NCBI GenBank assembly: GCA_937934775.1
Contig: CALGYL010000217.1
Location: forward strand, 1-9,453
Length of the DNA stretch: 9,453 nucleotides
From: an uncultured Clostridia bacterium
GTDB lineage: Bacteria; Bacillota; Clostridia; Christensenellales; Aristaeellaceae
Reading direction: 5' to 3'
Position 1 is the first letter of the stretch. Each line of letters begins with the position of its first letter. The translations under genes and the position numbers were made by a program. The notes beneath the pieces are model-generated. The model made no database searches and was not told where the DNA came from. It saw only the letters and a list, made by a program, of their open reading frames with translations. Positions 1 to 5,269 of this stretch are shown here, piece after piece.

Positions 1-15
1 TATCCTTACTATATC

Positions 16-44
16 AAAAAAACTCCCCGATAGGGAGCTTTTTT
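16..44. terminator. Intrinsic terminator, probably bidirectional, ending the spoVA operon
   Basis: A CTCCC/GGGAG stem with a short loop is flanked by runs of A on one side and T on the other, so both strands read as stem followed by a U-tract. On the minus strand it lies about 57 nt after the spoVAE stop and would end the spoVA transcript. On the plus strand it could serve a gene left of the window, which cannot be seen. Confidence 0.8.
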
Positions 45-54
45 GACAGCCTGA

Positions 55-85
55 CGCGGCCTCCGCAATAATTGCGGAGGCCGCG
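55..85 (-). repeat. GC-rich perfect hairpin between spoVAE and its terminator
   Basis: A 14-bp perfect inverted repeat (arms 55-68 and 72-85) has a 3-nt loop. No T-run follows it on either strand, so by itself it is not a canonical intrinsic terminator. It stands directly between the spoVAE stop and the U-tract terminator at 16-44, giving two hairpins in tandem. It may be a 3'-end stabiliser or a DNA-level site; the role is inference. Confidence 0.65.
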
Positions 86-100
86 CCTTGATCCATAGGG

Positions 101-469
101 TCAGGGTTTCGCCGCGGGTTTGAAAATCAGCGCGTTGAGAAGGCCGAACAGGATGGCGGTGGAAATGCCGCTCGCGGTGCTGGTAAGTCCGCCCGTAAAA
201 GCGCCGATCAGGCCGTTCTTGTGCACCGCGTCGATGGCGCCCATCGCCAGCGAATAGCCAAACCCGGTCAGCGGCACGGTGGCTCCGGCGGCGGCAAAAT
301 CCACCAGCGGCTTGTAGAGTCCCAAAGCCGTCAGAATCGCGCCGGCGACCACGTAGACCACCAGAATGCGCGCGCTGGTCAGTTGGGTTTTGAGCAGCAG
401 CACCTCGCCGATGGCGCACAGCGCGCCGCCCACCAGAAAGACCCGAACAAACAGCCAGAACATATCCAT
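101..469 (-). CDS. spoVAE: Stage V sporulation protein AE (SpoVAE/SpoVAEB), 122 aa
   Basis: Small integral membrane protein of the SpoVA channel, which moves Ca-dipicolinic acid (DPA) across the inner forespore membrane during sporulation and germination (family knowledge). The sequence is almost wholly hydrophobic with about four predicted membrane segments. It contains the family signature AAAGATVPLTGFGYSLA near residues 60-76, followed by a glycine-rich segment GAFTGGLTSTASG. This block resembles AGAGSIVPITGFANS in SpoVAC, in line with the known relationship of the two. The start is the ATG at 469, which overlaps the spoVAD TGA by one base (TGATG); a GGAGGC Shine-Dalgarno site lies about 6 nt upstream. 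The 122 residues match the family's usual size. The frame stays open far upstream through spoVAD, but that part is antisense-like shadow. It is the last gene of the operon: no spoVAEA or spoVAF follows before the terminator. Confidence 0.95.
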   Translation of the reverse strand: MDMFWLFVRVFLVGGALCAIGEVLLLKTQLTSARILVVYVVAGAILTALGLYKPLVDFAAAGATVPLTGFGYSLAMGAIDAVHKNGLIGAFTGGLTSTASGISTAILFGLLNALIFKPAAKP

Positions 470-1476
470 CACATCGCCTCCAGCGCCACCGCGTAGGATA
501 TAGCGGGGATGCTCTCCCCCTGCTGGGTGGTGGAAGGGCTGAGCATCGCGCCCGAGCCCAACGCCAGTACGCGCTTGAAAGGCCCGGAGATCAGCGGCAT
601 GAAGTGGGCGGACAACACCGACGCGATACAGCCACAGCCGCTGCCGCCCGCGTGGGCGTCCTGTTCCGGCCCGTAGAGCGACGCGCCGCAATCGGAGAGG
701 CGCTCCGGCTCCACCGGCATGCCGCGCTCCCGCATCAGATCCATCAGCAGTTCCCGTCCGATGACCCCCAGGTCGCCGGTGACGATCTGATCGTAGTCCT
801 GCGGAGCGCGCCCGGTATCCAGAAAATGCGCGGTCATCGTGTCGGCCACCGCCGGGGCCATCGCCGCGCCCATCTGATTGGCGTCCTTGATCTGATAGTC
901 CACGATGCGCCCGGCGGTGCCGTGAGTCAGGCGGCACAGCCCTTCTTCTTCGAGCGCCACCATCGCGGCGCCTGCGGCGGTGGCCGTCCACTGGGCGGAG
1001 GGTGGACGCTGGTTGCCCAACTCCAGCGGGAAGCGGTACTGACGCTCCGCCGCGCAGAAATGGCTGGACGCGGCGCACACCGCCCGCGCGGCAAGGCCGG
1101 CGTCCACCAATACGCCGCCCAGGACCAGCGACTCAATAAACGTCGAGCACGCGCCGTACAGCCCGAAAAACGGAATGCCCAGCGCCCGGGCAGCAAAGCC
1201 CGAGGCGGTAATCTGATCCTGCAGATCGCCCGCCAGCAGAAAATCCACGGCTTTTACAGTCACACCCGCCTTGCCCGCGCACAGTTCGACGGCCCGCCTC
1301 AGCATCTCGCTCTCAGCCTTCTCCCAGGAATCCATGCCCAGAAGATCGTCCGGCAACACCACGTCAAAATCCGCGCCCAGCGGCCCCTGTCCCTCCTTCG
1401 GCCCGACGACAGACGCCGCCGCTCGGACCGCGGGCCGCTGTTCATAGAGAAACGTCCGCCTGCCCGCGCGCCTCAT
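469..1476 (-). CDS. spoVAD: Stage V sporulation protein AD (SpoVAD), 335 aa
   Basis: Thiolase/ketoacyl-synthase-fold protein that is peripheral on the inner membrane and binds DPA as part of the SpoVA uptake and release apparatus (family knowledge). The sequence shows the long acidic region DFDVVLPDDLLGMDSWEKAE near residues 37-56, typical of SpoVAD. The thiolase-like nucleophile-elbow segment GLYGACSTFIESLVLG follows, with Cys near residue 110. Glycine-rich motifs YDQIVTGDLGVIG and HAGGSGCGC occupy the C-terminal half. The ATG at 1476 overlaps the spoVAC stop as ATGA and has AGGTGG about 7 nt upstream. A GTG three codons earlier (1485) is possible but less well placed. Length agrees with the roughly 338 residues usual for the family. 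It is translationally coupled to both neighbours, so the three proteins are probably made in fixed proportion. Confidence 0.96.
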   Translation of the reverse strand: MRRAGRRTFLYEQRPAVRAAASVVGPKEGQGPLGADFDVVLPDDLLGMDSWEKAESEMLRRAVELCAGKAGVTVKAVDFLLAGDLQDQITASGFAARALGIPFFGLYGACSTFIESLVLGGVLVDAGLAARAVCAASSHFCAAERQYRFPLELGNQRPPSAQWTATAAGAAMVALEEEGLCRLTHGTAGRIVDYQIKDANQMGAAMAPAVADTMTAHFLDTGRAPQDYDQIVTGDLGVIGRELLMDLMRERGMPVEPERLSDCGASLYGPEQDAHAGGSGCGCIASVLSAHFMPLISGPFKRVLALGSGAMLSPSTTQQGESIPAISYAVALEAM

Positions 1477-1931
1477 ACAAACCACCTGTCGATCACGTAG
1501 TAGATGAGACCGATGACGATCGAGGTCGTCACGCCGTAGGTAATCACCGGCCCAGCCAGAAGGAACAGCTTCGCTCCCAGCCCCAGTACCAGCCCCTCCC
1601 GGCGGAATTCCATCGCGGGCGCGGCCACGGAGTTGGCAAACCCGGTGATCGGCACAATGGAGCCCGCCCCCGCGTATTCACCGATCCGGTCATACACGCC
1701 AAGTCCGGTCAGCGTCGTGCCCAGAAACACCAGTACCGAGGGCGTAAACGCACTGCCGGCGAGCAGGTTGAGCTTCAAAACCTCGCTGCCGAAAATCGTG
1801 ATTCCCTGCCCGATGCAGCAGATCAGCCCGCCCACCCAGAACGCCCTGAGACAGTCTCTGAGGAGGCGGCTGTTGGGCGTTCTTTTTTCGACAAGCTTTT
1901 TATACCGCTTGATCTTCTCCGCTTCGCTCAA
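1473..1931 (-). CDS. spoVAC: Stage V sporulation protein AC (SpoVAC), 152 aa, TTG start
   Basis: Membrane subunit of the SpoVA DPA channel; in Bacillus it has been reported to act as a mechanosensitive channel (family knowledge). After a charged cytoplasmic N-terminus (SEAEKIKRYKKLVEKRTPNS) come family motifs: CLRAFWVGGLICCIGQG, the TG-G-YDRIGEYAGAGS block, and VPITGFANSVAAPAMEFRREG, with several hydrophobic helices. The frame is open much further upstream, but homology begins at the chosen point. The likely start is TTG at 1931, which overlaps the TGA of the preceding small gene (TTGA), with a GGGGGTGG ribosome-binding sequence about 7 nt upstream. This gives 152 residues, close to the Bacillus protein's 150. 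The start codon is inferred; the identity is firm. Confidence 0.93.
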   Translation of the reverse strand: MSEAEKIKRYKKLVEKRTPNSRLLRDCLRAFWVGGLICCIGQGITIFGSEVLKLNLLAGSAFTPSVLVFLGTTLTGLGVYDRIGEYAGAGSIVPITGFANSVAAPAMEFRREGLVLGLGAKLFLLAGPVITYGVTTSIVIGLIYYVIDRWFV

Positions 1932-2083
1932 ACCGAGGCCACCCCCGCATACACCCAGACGGCATCCTGATACGCTCGGCTGTCGGGCCGGTTCATAATG
2001 AAGATTGCAACCACCACCGCGGCCAGCAGGATAAGCCCCGCCGCAATCCAGACGACCGGCATCGCTTTCCAATGACGCTGCAT
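1928..2083 (-). CDS. Unrecognised 51-aa single-pass membrane protein, first gene of the spoVA operon
   Basis: A short frame not usually called by gene finders. Translation from the ATG at 2083 begins MQRHWKAMPVVWIAAG, continues through a strongly hydrophobic helix at about residues 9-30, and ends with a polar tail containing NRPDSRAYQDAVWVYAG. The basic N-terminus predicts an N-in topology. AAAGGGGTG lies 6 nt before the ATG, a good Shine-Dalgarno site. The TGA (1930-1928) overlaps the TTG start of spoVAC as TTGA, the same kind of coupling seen between the other genes of the operon. I recognise no family; it is much too small to be SpoVAA or SpoVAB, which precede spoVAC in Bacillus. A forespore membrane peptide that helps or limits the SpoVA channel is a reasonable guess, no more. 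Confidence 0.68.
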   Translation of the reverse strand: MQRHWKAMPVVWIAAGLILLAAVVVAIFIMNRPDSRAYQDAVWVYAGVASV

Positions 2084-2094
2084 GTTAAGCACCC

Positions 2095-2136
2095 CTTTGC
2101 GCGTTGTTCCCCTTCATTATGGGCAAACGCGCAAAG
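2095..2136. repeat. Perfect 11-bp inverted repeat across the spoVA promoter region
   Basis: CTTTGCGCGTT (2095-2105) and its exact reverse complement AACGCGCAAAG (2126-2136) flank a 20-bp centre that contains the candidate -10 element. There is no T-run, so it does not look like a terminator for the upstream gene. The proximal arm overlaps the Shine-Dalgarno site of the 51-aa gene. It could be an operator or looped binding site for a forespore regulator; that role is inference. Confidence 0.6.
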
Positions 2137-2144
2137 AAATATTA
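2115..2144 (-). promoter_or_regulatory. Candidate sigma-G-type promoter for the spoVA operon
   Basis: On the minus strand a -10-like CATAATG (2121-2115) stands 18 nt from a -35-like AATA preceded by T (2144-2140). The known sigma-G pattern is roughly G(A/C)AT(A/G), 17-18 nt, CAT-n-n-TA. The -10 matches six of seven positions, and the -35 lacks the leading G. A start near 2108 would leave a 25-nt leader containing the ribosome-binding site of the 51-aa gene. spoVA operons are sigma-G-dependent in Bacillus. The -35 overlaps the stop codon of the upstream gene. Confidence 0.42.
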
Positions 2145-2612
2145 CAAAACAGCCTTCCGGAATATGCGCTCCTCGTCGATCCATGCGTTCAGAAATTCGC
2201 GGCCCTCGGGCGTTTTGTCGATCAAATCCAGCGCCTGAAGTACCGCCGAGACGAACGCCGGGTCCAGCGCCCTGACGCCGTGGGGAGCAAGCGGGCACAT
2301 TGCAAAGGCGCGCCGGTCTATGCGCAATGAAAGCGCCCCGGATTTCTTCCGGCAGGGCGTCAGTGGAAAAATGCGGCAGCCCAGCGGCCGCATATCCCGG
2401 GGACAGCGCCCGTTACAGGTCAGGACCCCGTTGTCAAGTCGCGCCCAGCCCGTGCTCTCGTAGCGCGCCGCCTCGCCCGGAAACAGCTTGACGCCGCCCT
2501 GTCCGTCCTCGTCCGGGCCGCAGCATGCCGCGCCGCAGATCAGCCCGCAGTCGGTTCTGAGCGGCGTCAGGCGTTCCAAAAGTGTCCAGGCTTCCCCCAT
2601 CTGCTGATTCAT
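2142..2612 (-). CDS. YkgJ-like cysteine-cluster protein (putative metal/Fe-S binding), 156 aa
   Basis: The protein has nine cysteines, mostly in clusters: C-X3-C-X3-CC near residues 22-31 (CGLICGAACCG), C-X3-C at 66-70 (CNGRCP), the block RPLGCRIFPLTPC at 75-87, and a last one in MCPL near 106. The spacing and the RP-x-x-CR-x-FP motif are those of the YkgJ/FliB-type cysteine-cluster family, thought to bind zinc, iron or an Fe-S cluster; substrates are mostly unknown. The start is ATG at 2612 with AGGAGG four bases before it, a short gap; an ATG further upstream at 2642 is less likely because it would cross the divergent promoter. The gene stands back to back with the ferredoxin, which hints at a shared redox or metal context. 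No clear promoter was seen on its own strand. FliB-like methylation of flagellin is not supported, since the protein is far shorter and no flagellar genes are nearby. Confidence 0.7.
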   Translation of the reverse strand: MNQQMGEAWTLLERLTPLRTDCGLICGAACCGPDEDGQGGVKLFPGEAARYESTGWARLDNGVLTCNGRCPRDMRPLGCRIFPLTPCRKKSGALSLRIDRRAFAMCPLAPHGVRALDPAFVSAVLQALDLIDKTPEGREFLNAWIDEERIFRKAVL

Positions 2613-2636
2613 ATGGCCTCCTGGCGAAAATTGTTG

Positions 2637-2665
2637 TTGCAATGCCTATAAACCGGTGTTATAAT
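2637..2665 (+). promoter_or_regulatory. Sigma-A promoter for the ferredoxin gene
   Basis: TTGCAA (2637-2642, four of six consensus bases) lies exactly 17 nt before a perfect TATAAT (2660-2665). Transcription would start near 2672, about 30 nt before the ferredoxin ATG. The AAGGAGGT Shine-Dalgarno sequence at 2683-2690 is near perfect but sits 11-12 nt from the ATG, longer than usual. Confidence 0.8.
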
Positions 2666-2701
2666 ACAATCACTTCAGAAACAAGGAGGTGCATTTTTTA
2701 C

Positions 2702-2872
2702 ATGGCTTATGTGATCACCGATGAGTGCATCAGCTGTGGCGCCTGCGAGGGTGAATGCCCCGTCAGTGCGATTTCCCAGGGCGACGGCAAGTATATTATT
2801 GACGCCGAAGCTTGTATTTCTTGTGGTGCCTGCGCAGGGGTTTGCCCCGTAGGCGCTCCGGTTGAAGCTTGA
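2702..2872 (+). CDS. Clostridial-type 2[4Fe-4S] ferredoxin, 56 aa
   Basis: Low-potential electron carrier of the cytoplasm, typically serving pyruvate:ferredoxin oxidoreductase, hydrogenases and related enzymes (family knowledge). Two C-X2-C-X2-C-X3-CP motifs are intact: Cys 9/12/15/19 (CISCGACEGECP) and Cys 38/41/44/48 (CISCGACAGVCP). The two halves are near repeats of each other, as in classical clostridial ferredoxins, and 56 residues is the usual length. It is monocistronic: its own sigma-A promoter lies upstream and a strong terminator begins 13 bases after the stop. A consensus -10 and a full Shine-Dalgarno site suggest high constitutive expression. Confidence 0.97.
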   Translation: MAYVITDECISCGACEGECPVSAISQGDGKYIIDAEACISCGACAGVCPVGAPVEA

Positions 2873-2885
2873 GTCGAGCTCATCG

Positions 2886-2914
2886 AAAAGGGCGGCCTGA
2901 GGGTCGCCTTTTTT
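2886..2914 (+). terminator. Intrinsic terminator of the ferredoxin gene
   Basis: GGGCGGCC and GGTCGCC form a GC-rich stem with a TGAG loop (one G-U pair), preceded by AAAA and followed by TTTTTT. It stands 13 nt after the ferredoxin stop. Confidence 0.92.
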
Positions 2915-2916
2915 GT

Positions 2917-3108
2917 GCAAATGAAATCCCGCTGCATGGTCTTTCATTTGCGAGCGGATGAAACCCGCAAACGGGTTCCATCCGAAAAAACGTGCCGGTT
3001 TTCTCAAACACCTGCGGGCGTTTGCGGGCGGAAACCGGTTCGGGAACGCTCTCTCCCCCGCTTCGCTCCCGGAGAAAGCCAAATTCACCGTACATGCCGC
3101 TGAATTTG
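2917..3108. repeat. Cluster of inverted repeats in the gene-free region after the ferredoxin
   Basis: No convincing gene lies between 2873 and 3328. This part holds at least four successive inverted repeats: a perfect 10-bp pair at 2917-2926/2942-2951; a 13-bp pair with one mismatch at 2955-2967/2972-2984 (loop CAAA); CCGGTTT at 2995-3001 with AAACCGG at 3032-3038; and a perfect 8-bp pair at 3080-3087/3101-3108. None carries the expected T-run. Short frames crossing it lack ribosome-binding sites. The density of fold-backs suggests intergenic repeat DNA or a structured RNA, not coding sequence. Confidence 0.55.
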
Positions 3109-3117
3109 ATTGATACC

Positions 3118-3257
3118 ACTCCAAAACAGTAATTATTCGTCGAACCAGATCTTTTCGCGCAGGACTATGTCGCTCTCCACTCAACGTAGCGCTGCTACGC
3201 CTCGCTCCGGCTCCTTGTCCTGCATCGAAAATCTCTCGGTTCTTTGGAGTAATTATT
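3118..3257. repeat. 133-bp imperfect fold-back element with a flanking 10-bp direct repeat (REP/MITE-like)
   Basis: The outer arms ACTCCAAA (3118-3125) and TTTGGAGT (3243-3250) are exact inverted repeats. Inside, GAACC...AGAT...TTTTCG...GCAGGAC (3142-3165) pairs with GTCCTGC...CGAAAA...ATCT...GGTTC (3217-3242), with small bulges. The centre has CGTAGC/GCTACG (3185-3199). AGTAATTATT occurs at 3128-3137 and again at 3248-3257. This architecture fits a non-coding repeat element such as a REP or MITE mobilised in trans; no transposase is in the window. Copy number elsewhere in the genome cannot be judged from here. Confidence 0.6.
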
Positions 3258-3277
3258 GTTTTTACTTGGTATGAATA

Positions 3278-3300
3278 CAGAAGGGCTTTCGGCCCCTCTG
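3278..3300 (-). terminator. Possible terminator of the fructokinase gene
   Basis: As minus-strand RNA, CAGAGGGGC and GCCCTTCTG form a nine-pair stem (one G-U) with a CGAAA loop, about 29 nt after the fructokinase stop. Only a weak T-rich stretch follows, so termination is uncertain. A second stem (GAAGGGC at 3314-3320 with GCCCTTC at 3332-3338) overlaps the end of the gene and has its T-run on the plus strand only. Confidence 0.4.
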
Positions 3301-3328
3301 CACTCCCCGGAAGGAAGGGCGCGCGCTT

Positions 3329-4210
3329 TTAGCCCTTCTTTTTCGCCTCCGCCGCCAGTAAAAGCGCACCGGTGACGCCACTGTGAATGCCCAGTCCCGG
3401 CGGCACGATCAATTCGTCAATATGCTTGAGCACCTGATCGGCGGCCACGTAGCCATTGAGGAATTTCAGCGTCTGCTCCCGGATCATCGGGAACAGGAAT
3501 TTTTCCTGCATGACGCCGCCGCCCAGCACGATCTTTTCGGTGGAAATGGAAACCAGCGCCGACACGCAGAACTGCGCCAGATAATAGGCTTCAATCTCCC
3601 AGCCGATGTGGTCGCGGGGCAGTTCCCTGGAGGGTTTGCCCCAGCGCTTGTCGATGGCGGGCCCTGCGGCAAGGCCTTCCAGACATCCGTCATGGTACGG
3701 GCAGATGCCGTGGGGCATCGGATCATCCGGATGAGGGCGCAGCAGGATGTGGCCCCACTCCGGATGCACCATGCCGTGGAGCAGCTTGCCCTCCGCCACG
3801 ACGCCCGCGCCGATGCCGGTGCCGACCGTCACATACACGCAGTTCTTCAGGCCCTTCGCCGCACCCATCAGGTATTCCGCCAGCGCCGCGCCGCCCACGT
3901 CCGTATCAATCCCCGCGGGGATGCTCAGCGCCTTCTGAAATTCCGGCAAAAGCGGATAATTGCCCCAGCCGGGCTTGGGCGTGGTGGTCACATAACCATA
4001 CGTGGGCGAAGCGGGATTCAGGTCCAGCGGGCCGAAGCTGGAAATGCCCAACGCCTCGATGTTCGCCTTTTGGAAGTACTCGATCATGGGCGGCATCGTC
4101 TCCGCCGGAGACAGCGTGGGAAAGGTCGCCCGGTCCAGAATATTTCCGTTTTCATCGCCGATTGAGCACACCATTTTGGTGCCGCCGGCTTCCAACGCGC
4201 CAAGCCGCAT
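3329..4210 (-). CDS. scrK: ROK-family fructokinase (zinc type), 293 aa
   Basis: Phosphorylates fructose to fructose-6-phosphate with ATP, feeding glycolysis; some relatives act on other hexoses. The phosphate-binding motif EAGGTK lies at residues 7-12, the substrate/catalytic segment GIDTDVGGAAL near 100-110 (Asp 102/104), and the ATP loop VTVGTGIGAG near 127-136. The ROK zinc site is complete: HPEWGH with His 154, then GICPYHDGCLEG with Cys 170, His 173 and Cys 176. The wording SSFGPLDLNPASPTYGYVTTTPKPGW is characteristic of the bacterial fructokinase branch (ScrK, Bacillus YdhR/GmuE). The ATG at 4210 has AAAGGAG about 9 nt upstream; the longer open frame to 4384 would include promoter sequence. 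The length agrees with the usual 290-300. It stands alone with its own promoter, with no PTS or sucrose genes beside it, so the physiological sugar source is not evident. Confidence 0.92.
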   Translation of the reverse strand: MRLGALEAGGTKMVCSIGDENGNILDRATFPTLSPAETMPPMIEYFQKANIEALGISSFGPLDLNPASPTYGYVTTTPKPGWGNYPLLPEFQKALSIPAGIDTDVGGAALAEYLMGAAKGLKNCVYVTVGTGIGAGVVAEGKLLHGMVHPEWGHILLRPHPDDPMPHGICPYHDGCLEGLAAGPAIDKRWGKPSRELPRDHIGWEIEAYYLAQFCVSALVSISTEKIVLGGGVMQEKFLFPMIREQTLKFLNGYVAADQVLKHIDELIVPPGLGIHSGVTGALLLAAEAKKKG

Positions 4211-4247
4211 CGCGCATCGCTCCTTTATACCCATATAGGACGGGAAG

Positions 4248-4276
4248 ATTATATCATGCGGCGGAGGTCCGCGCAA
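4248..4276 (-). promoter_or_regulatory. Sigma-A promoter for the fructokinase gene
   Basis: On the minus strand TTGCGC (4276-4271) is 17 nt upstream of a perfect TATAAT (4253-4248). The -35 matches only three of six bases. The start would be about 30 nt before the fructokinase ATG at 4210. The spacer holds a small GCGG/CCGC inverted repeat. Confidence 0.68.
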
Positions 4277-4338
4277 GCGTGCGCCCGGCCCAAACCCAAA
4301 CGGAAAGCCGCATTGGCCAGCCCGGGCATGGGGCGTAT

Positions 4339-4379
4339 GCGTGCGGCCCTGCAAGCATGCCGCTTGCAGGGCCGCACGC
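4339..4379 (-). repeat. Perfect 18-bp GC-rich hairpin downstream of spo0A
   Basis: Arms of 18 bases (4339-4356 and 4362-4379) are exact reverse complements around a 5-nt loop. It lies about 42 nt after the spo0A stop and upstream of the fructokinase promoter. There is no T-run on either side, so it is either an atypical terminator, a 3'-end stabilising structure or a DNA-binding site. Its form recalls the T-less hairpin after spoVAE at 55-85, although the sequences differ. Confidence 0.65.
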
Positions 4380-4420
4380 GCCATATTGAATACCGCGCGG
4401 TAGATCTCGATTCTATGTCG

Positions 4421-5185
4421 TCAGGCCGATATCGTATCGCTCCTCGGCGCGCCCACTTTGTCCGCCACCAGCGCGATGAATTCACCGTTGGTGGGTTTGT
4501 CCTCCGCAGAGAAGACCTTGTAGCCATAGAGGCGGTTGACGCTCTCCAGCCTGCCTCTGCTCCAGGCAACTTCGATAGCGTGGCGCATGGCGCGCTCCAC
4601 CTTGCTGGCGGAGGTGCCAAAGTGCCGCGCGATGCCGGGGTACAGCTCCTTGGTGATCCGCCCCAGGAGGTCCCGGTCCTCCAGCACCATGCGCACCGCT
4701 TCCCGCAGGTACTGATAGCCCTTGATGTGGGCCGGGATGCCGATGGACAGGAAGAGTCCCGTCACCTGCTCGTCCCTCGACCGCATCGGCGGCGTTCTGG
4801 GTTCGGCCATGCTCTCGCCCTTCATCCCAGCGACTTCCTTGATGCGGGCGTAGAGCACCTGCGTGTCCACAGGCTTGACCATGTAATAACTGGCGCCCAG
4901 CCGCATCGCGCGACCGATGAACTCGTCGCCCGACAGGCCCGTGACCATGATCGCCCGCGGCCCCGCGCCGGCCAGCGCCTCCAGCACCGCAAACCCGTCC
5001 AGCCGCGGCATAATAATGTCGAGAAGCAGTATGTCGGGCGCGGTCTTTTCGATCATCGACAGCGCTTCCGCGCCATCGTGGGCGCAGCCGGCGATCTCAA
5101 TGTCCGCTTTCCTGCCGAAAAATTCGGAGAGCTGCGCGAGCACCGCATGGTTGTCGTCCGCCATCAGAAGCTTGATCTTCTCCAT
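4421..5185 (-). CDS. spo0A: Sporulation master regulator Spo0A, 254 aa
   Basis: Response regulator that, when phosphorylated, binds 0A boxes and commits the cell to sporulation. The receiver domain spans residues 1-120: acidic pair Asp10/Asp11 (MADDN), phospho-acceptor Asp56 in LLLDIIMPRLDG, Thr82, and Lys104 in MVKP. A variable linker (about 121-140) follows. The DNA-binding domain carries the Spo0A hallmarks IGIPAHIKGYQYLREA (148-163), LLGRITKELYP, the recognition region TSASKVERAMRHAIEVAWSRG (191-211) and KPTNGEFIALVADK (230-243). Length is close to the usual 260-270. The ATG at 5185 gives the canonical MEKIK N-terminus. Spo0A is often next to spoIVB in Bacillus and many Clostridia; here the upstream gene is an unrelated aldo/keto reductase in the same direction. 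I saw no convincing sigma-H or sigma-A promoter in the 156-bp leader. Confidence 0.98.
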   Translation of the reverse strand: MEKIKLLMADDNHAVLAQLSEFFGRKADIEIAGCAHDGAEALSMIEKTAPDILLLDIIMPRLDGFAVLEALAGAGPRAIMVTGLSGDEFIGRAMRLGASYYMVKPVDTQVLYARIKEVAGMKGESMAEPRTPPMRSRDEQVTGLFLSIGIPAHIKGYQYLREAVRMVLEDRDLLGRITKELYPGIARHFGTSASKVERAMRHAIEVAWSRGRLESVNRLYGYKVFSAEDKPTNGEFIALVADKVGAPRSDTISA

Positions 5186-5199
5186 AAATGATCATCCGC

Positions 5200-5228
5200 C
5201 CTTTCGGTACAGGTTATGTCCGAAAAGG
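5200..5228 (-). repeat. Leader hairpin before spo0A that overlaps its ribosome-binding region
   Basis: As minus-strand RNA, CCTTTTCGG (5228-5220) pairs with CCGAAAGG (5207-5200), with one bulged U and a 12-nt loop. The distal arm contains AAAGG, the best Shine-Dalgarno-like run before the spo0A ATG although 13 nt away. Pairing could hide it. The regulatory meaning is inference. Confidence 0.45.
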
Positions 5229-5269
5229 CGGAGATATGACAGAATCGGTAAAGAAAATATCCCGTCATT

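Noticed and set aside
470..1078. Upstream extension of the spoVAE frame to about 325 codons
   Set aside because: The extra part lies in another frame of spoVAD and is low-complexity Arg/Gly-rich. Real SpoVAE homology and a Shine-Dalgarno site begin at 469.
604..1500. 298-codon open frame on the plus strand opposite spoVAD
   Set aside because: It is the antisense shadow of spoVAD in GC-rich DNA: composition is Arg/His/Ala-rich, no family motif is seen, and there is no ribosome-binding site.
2915..3103. Short plus-strand frame after the ferredoxin terminator
   Set aside because: It begins inside or just after the terminator without a ribosome-binding site and crosses several hairpins.
2675..3184. 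169-codon minus-strand frame across the ferredoxin and the intergenic repeats
   Set aside because: It runs antisense through a certain ferredoxin gene and terminator, has no good start signal, and its N-terminal part falls in the fold-back element.
3314..3338. GAAGGGC/GCCCTTC stem followed by T-run on the plus strand
   Set aside because: It overlaps the lysine codons at the fructokinase C-terminus and no plus-strand gene needs a terminator there; kept only as a note.
4256..5191. 311-codon plus-strand frame opposite spo0A
   Set aside because: Spo0A is unmistakable on the minus strand; this frame is Arg/His-rich shadow and passes through the 18-bp hairpin.
5212..5228. Possible 0A box (TGTCCGAAAA) in the spo0A leader
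   Set aside because: It has an inserted base relative to TGTCGAA and is better explained as an arm of the leader hairpin.
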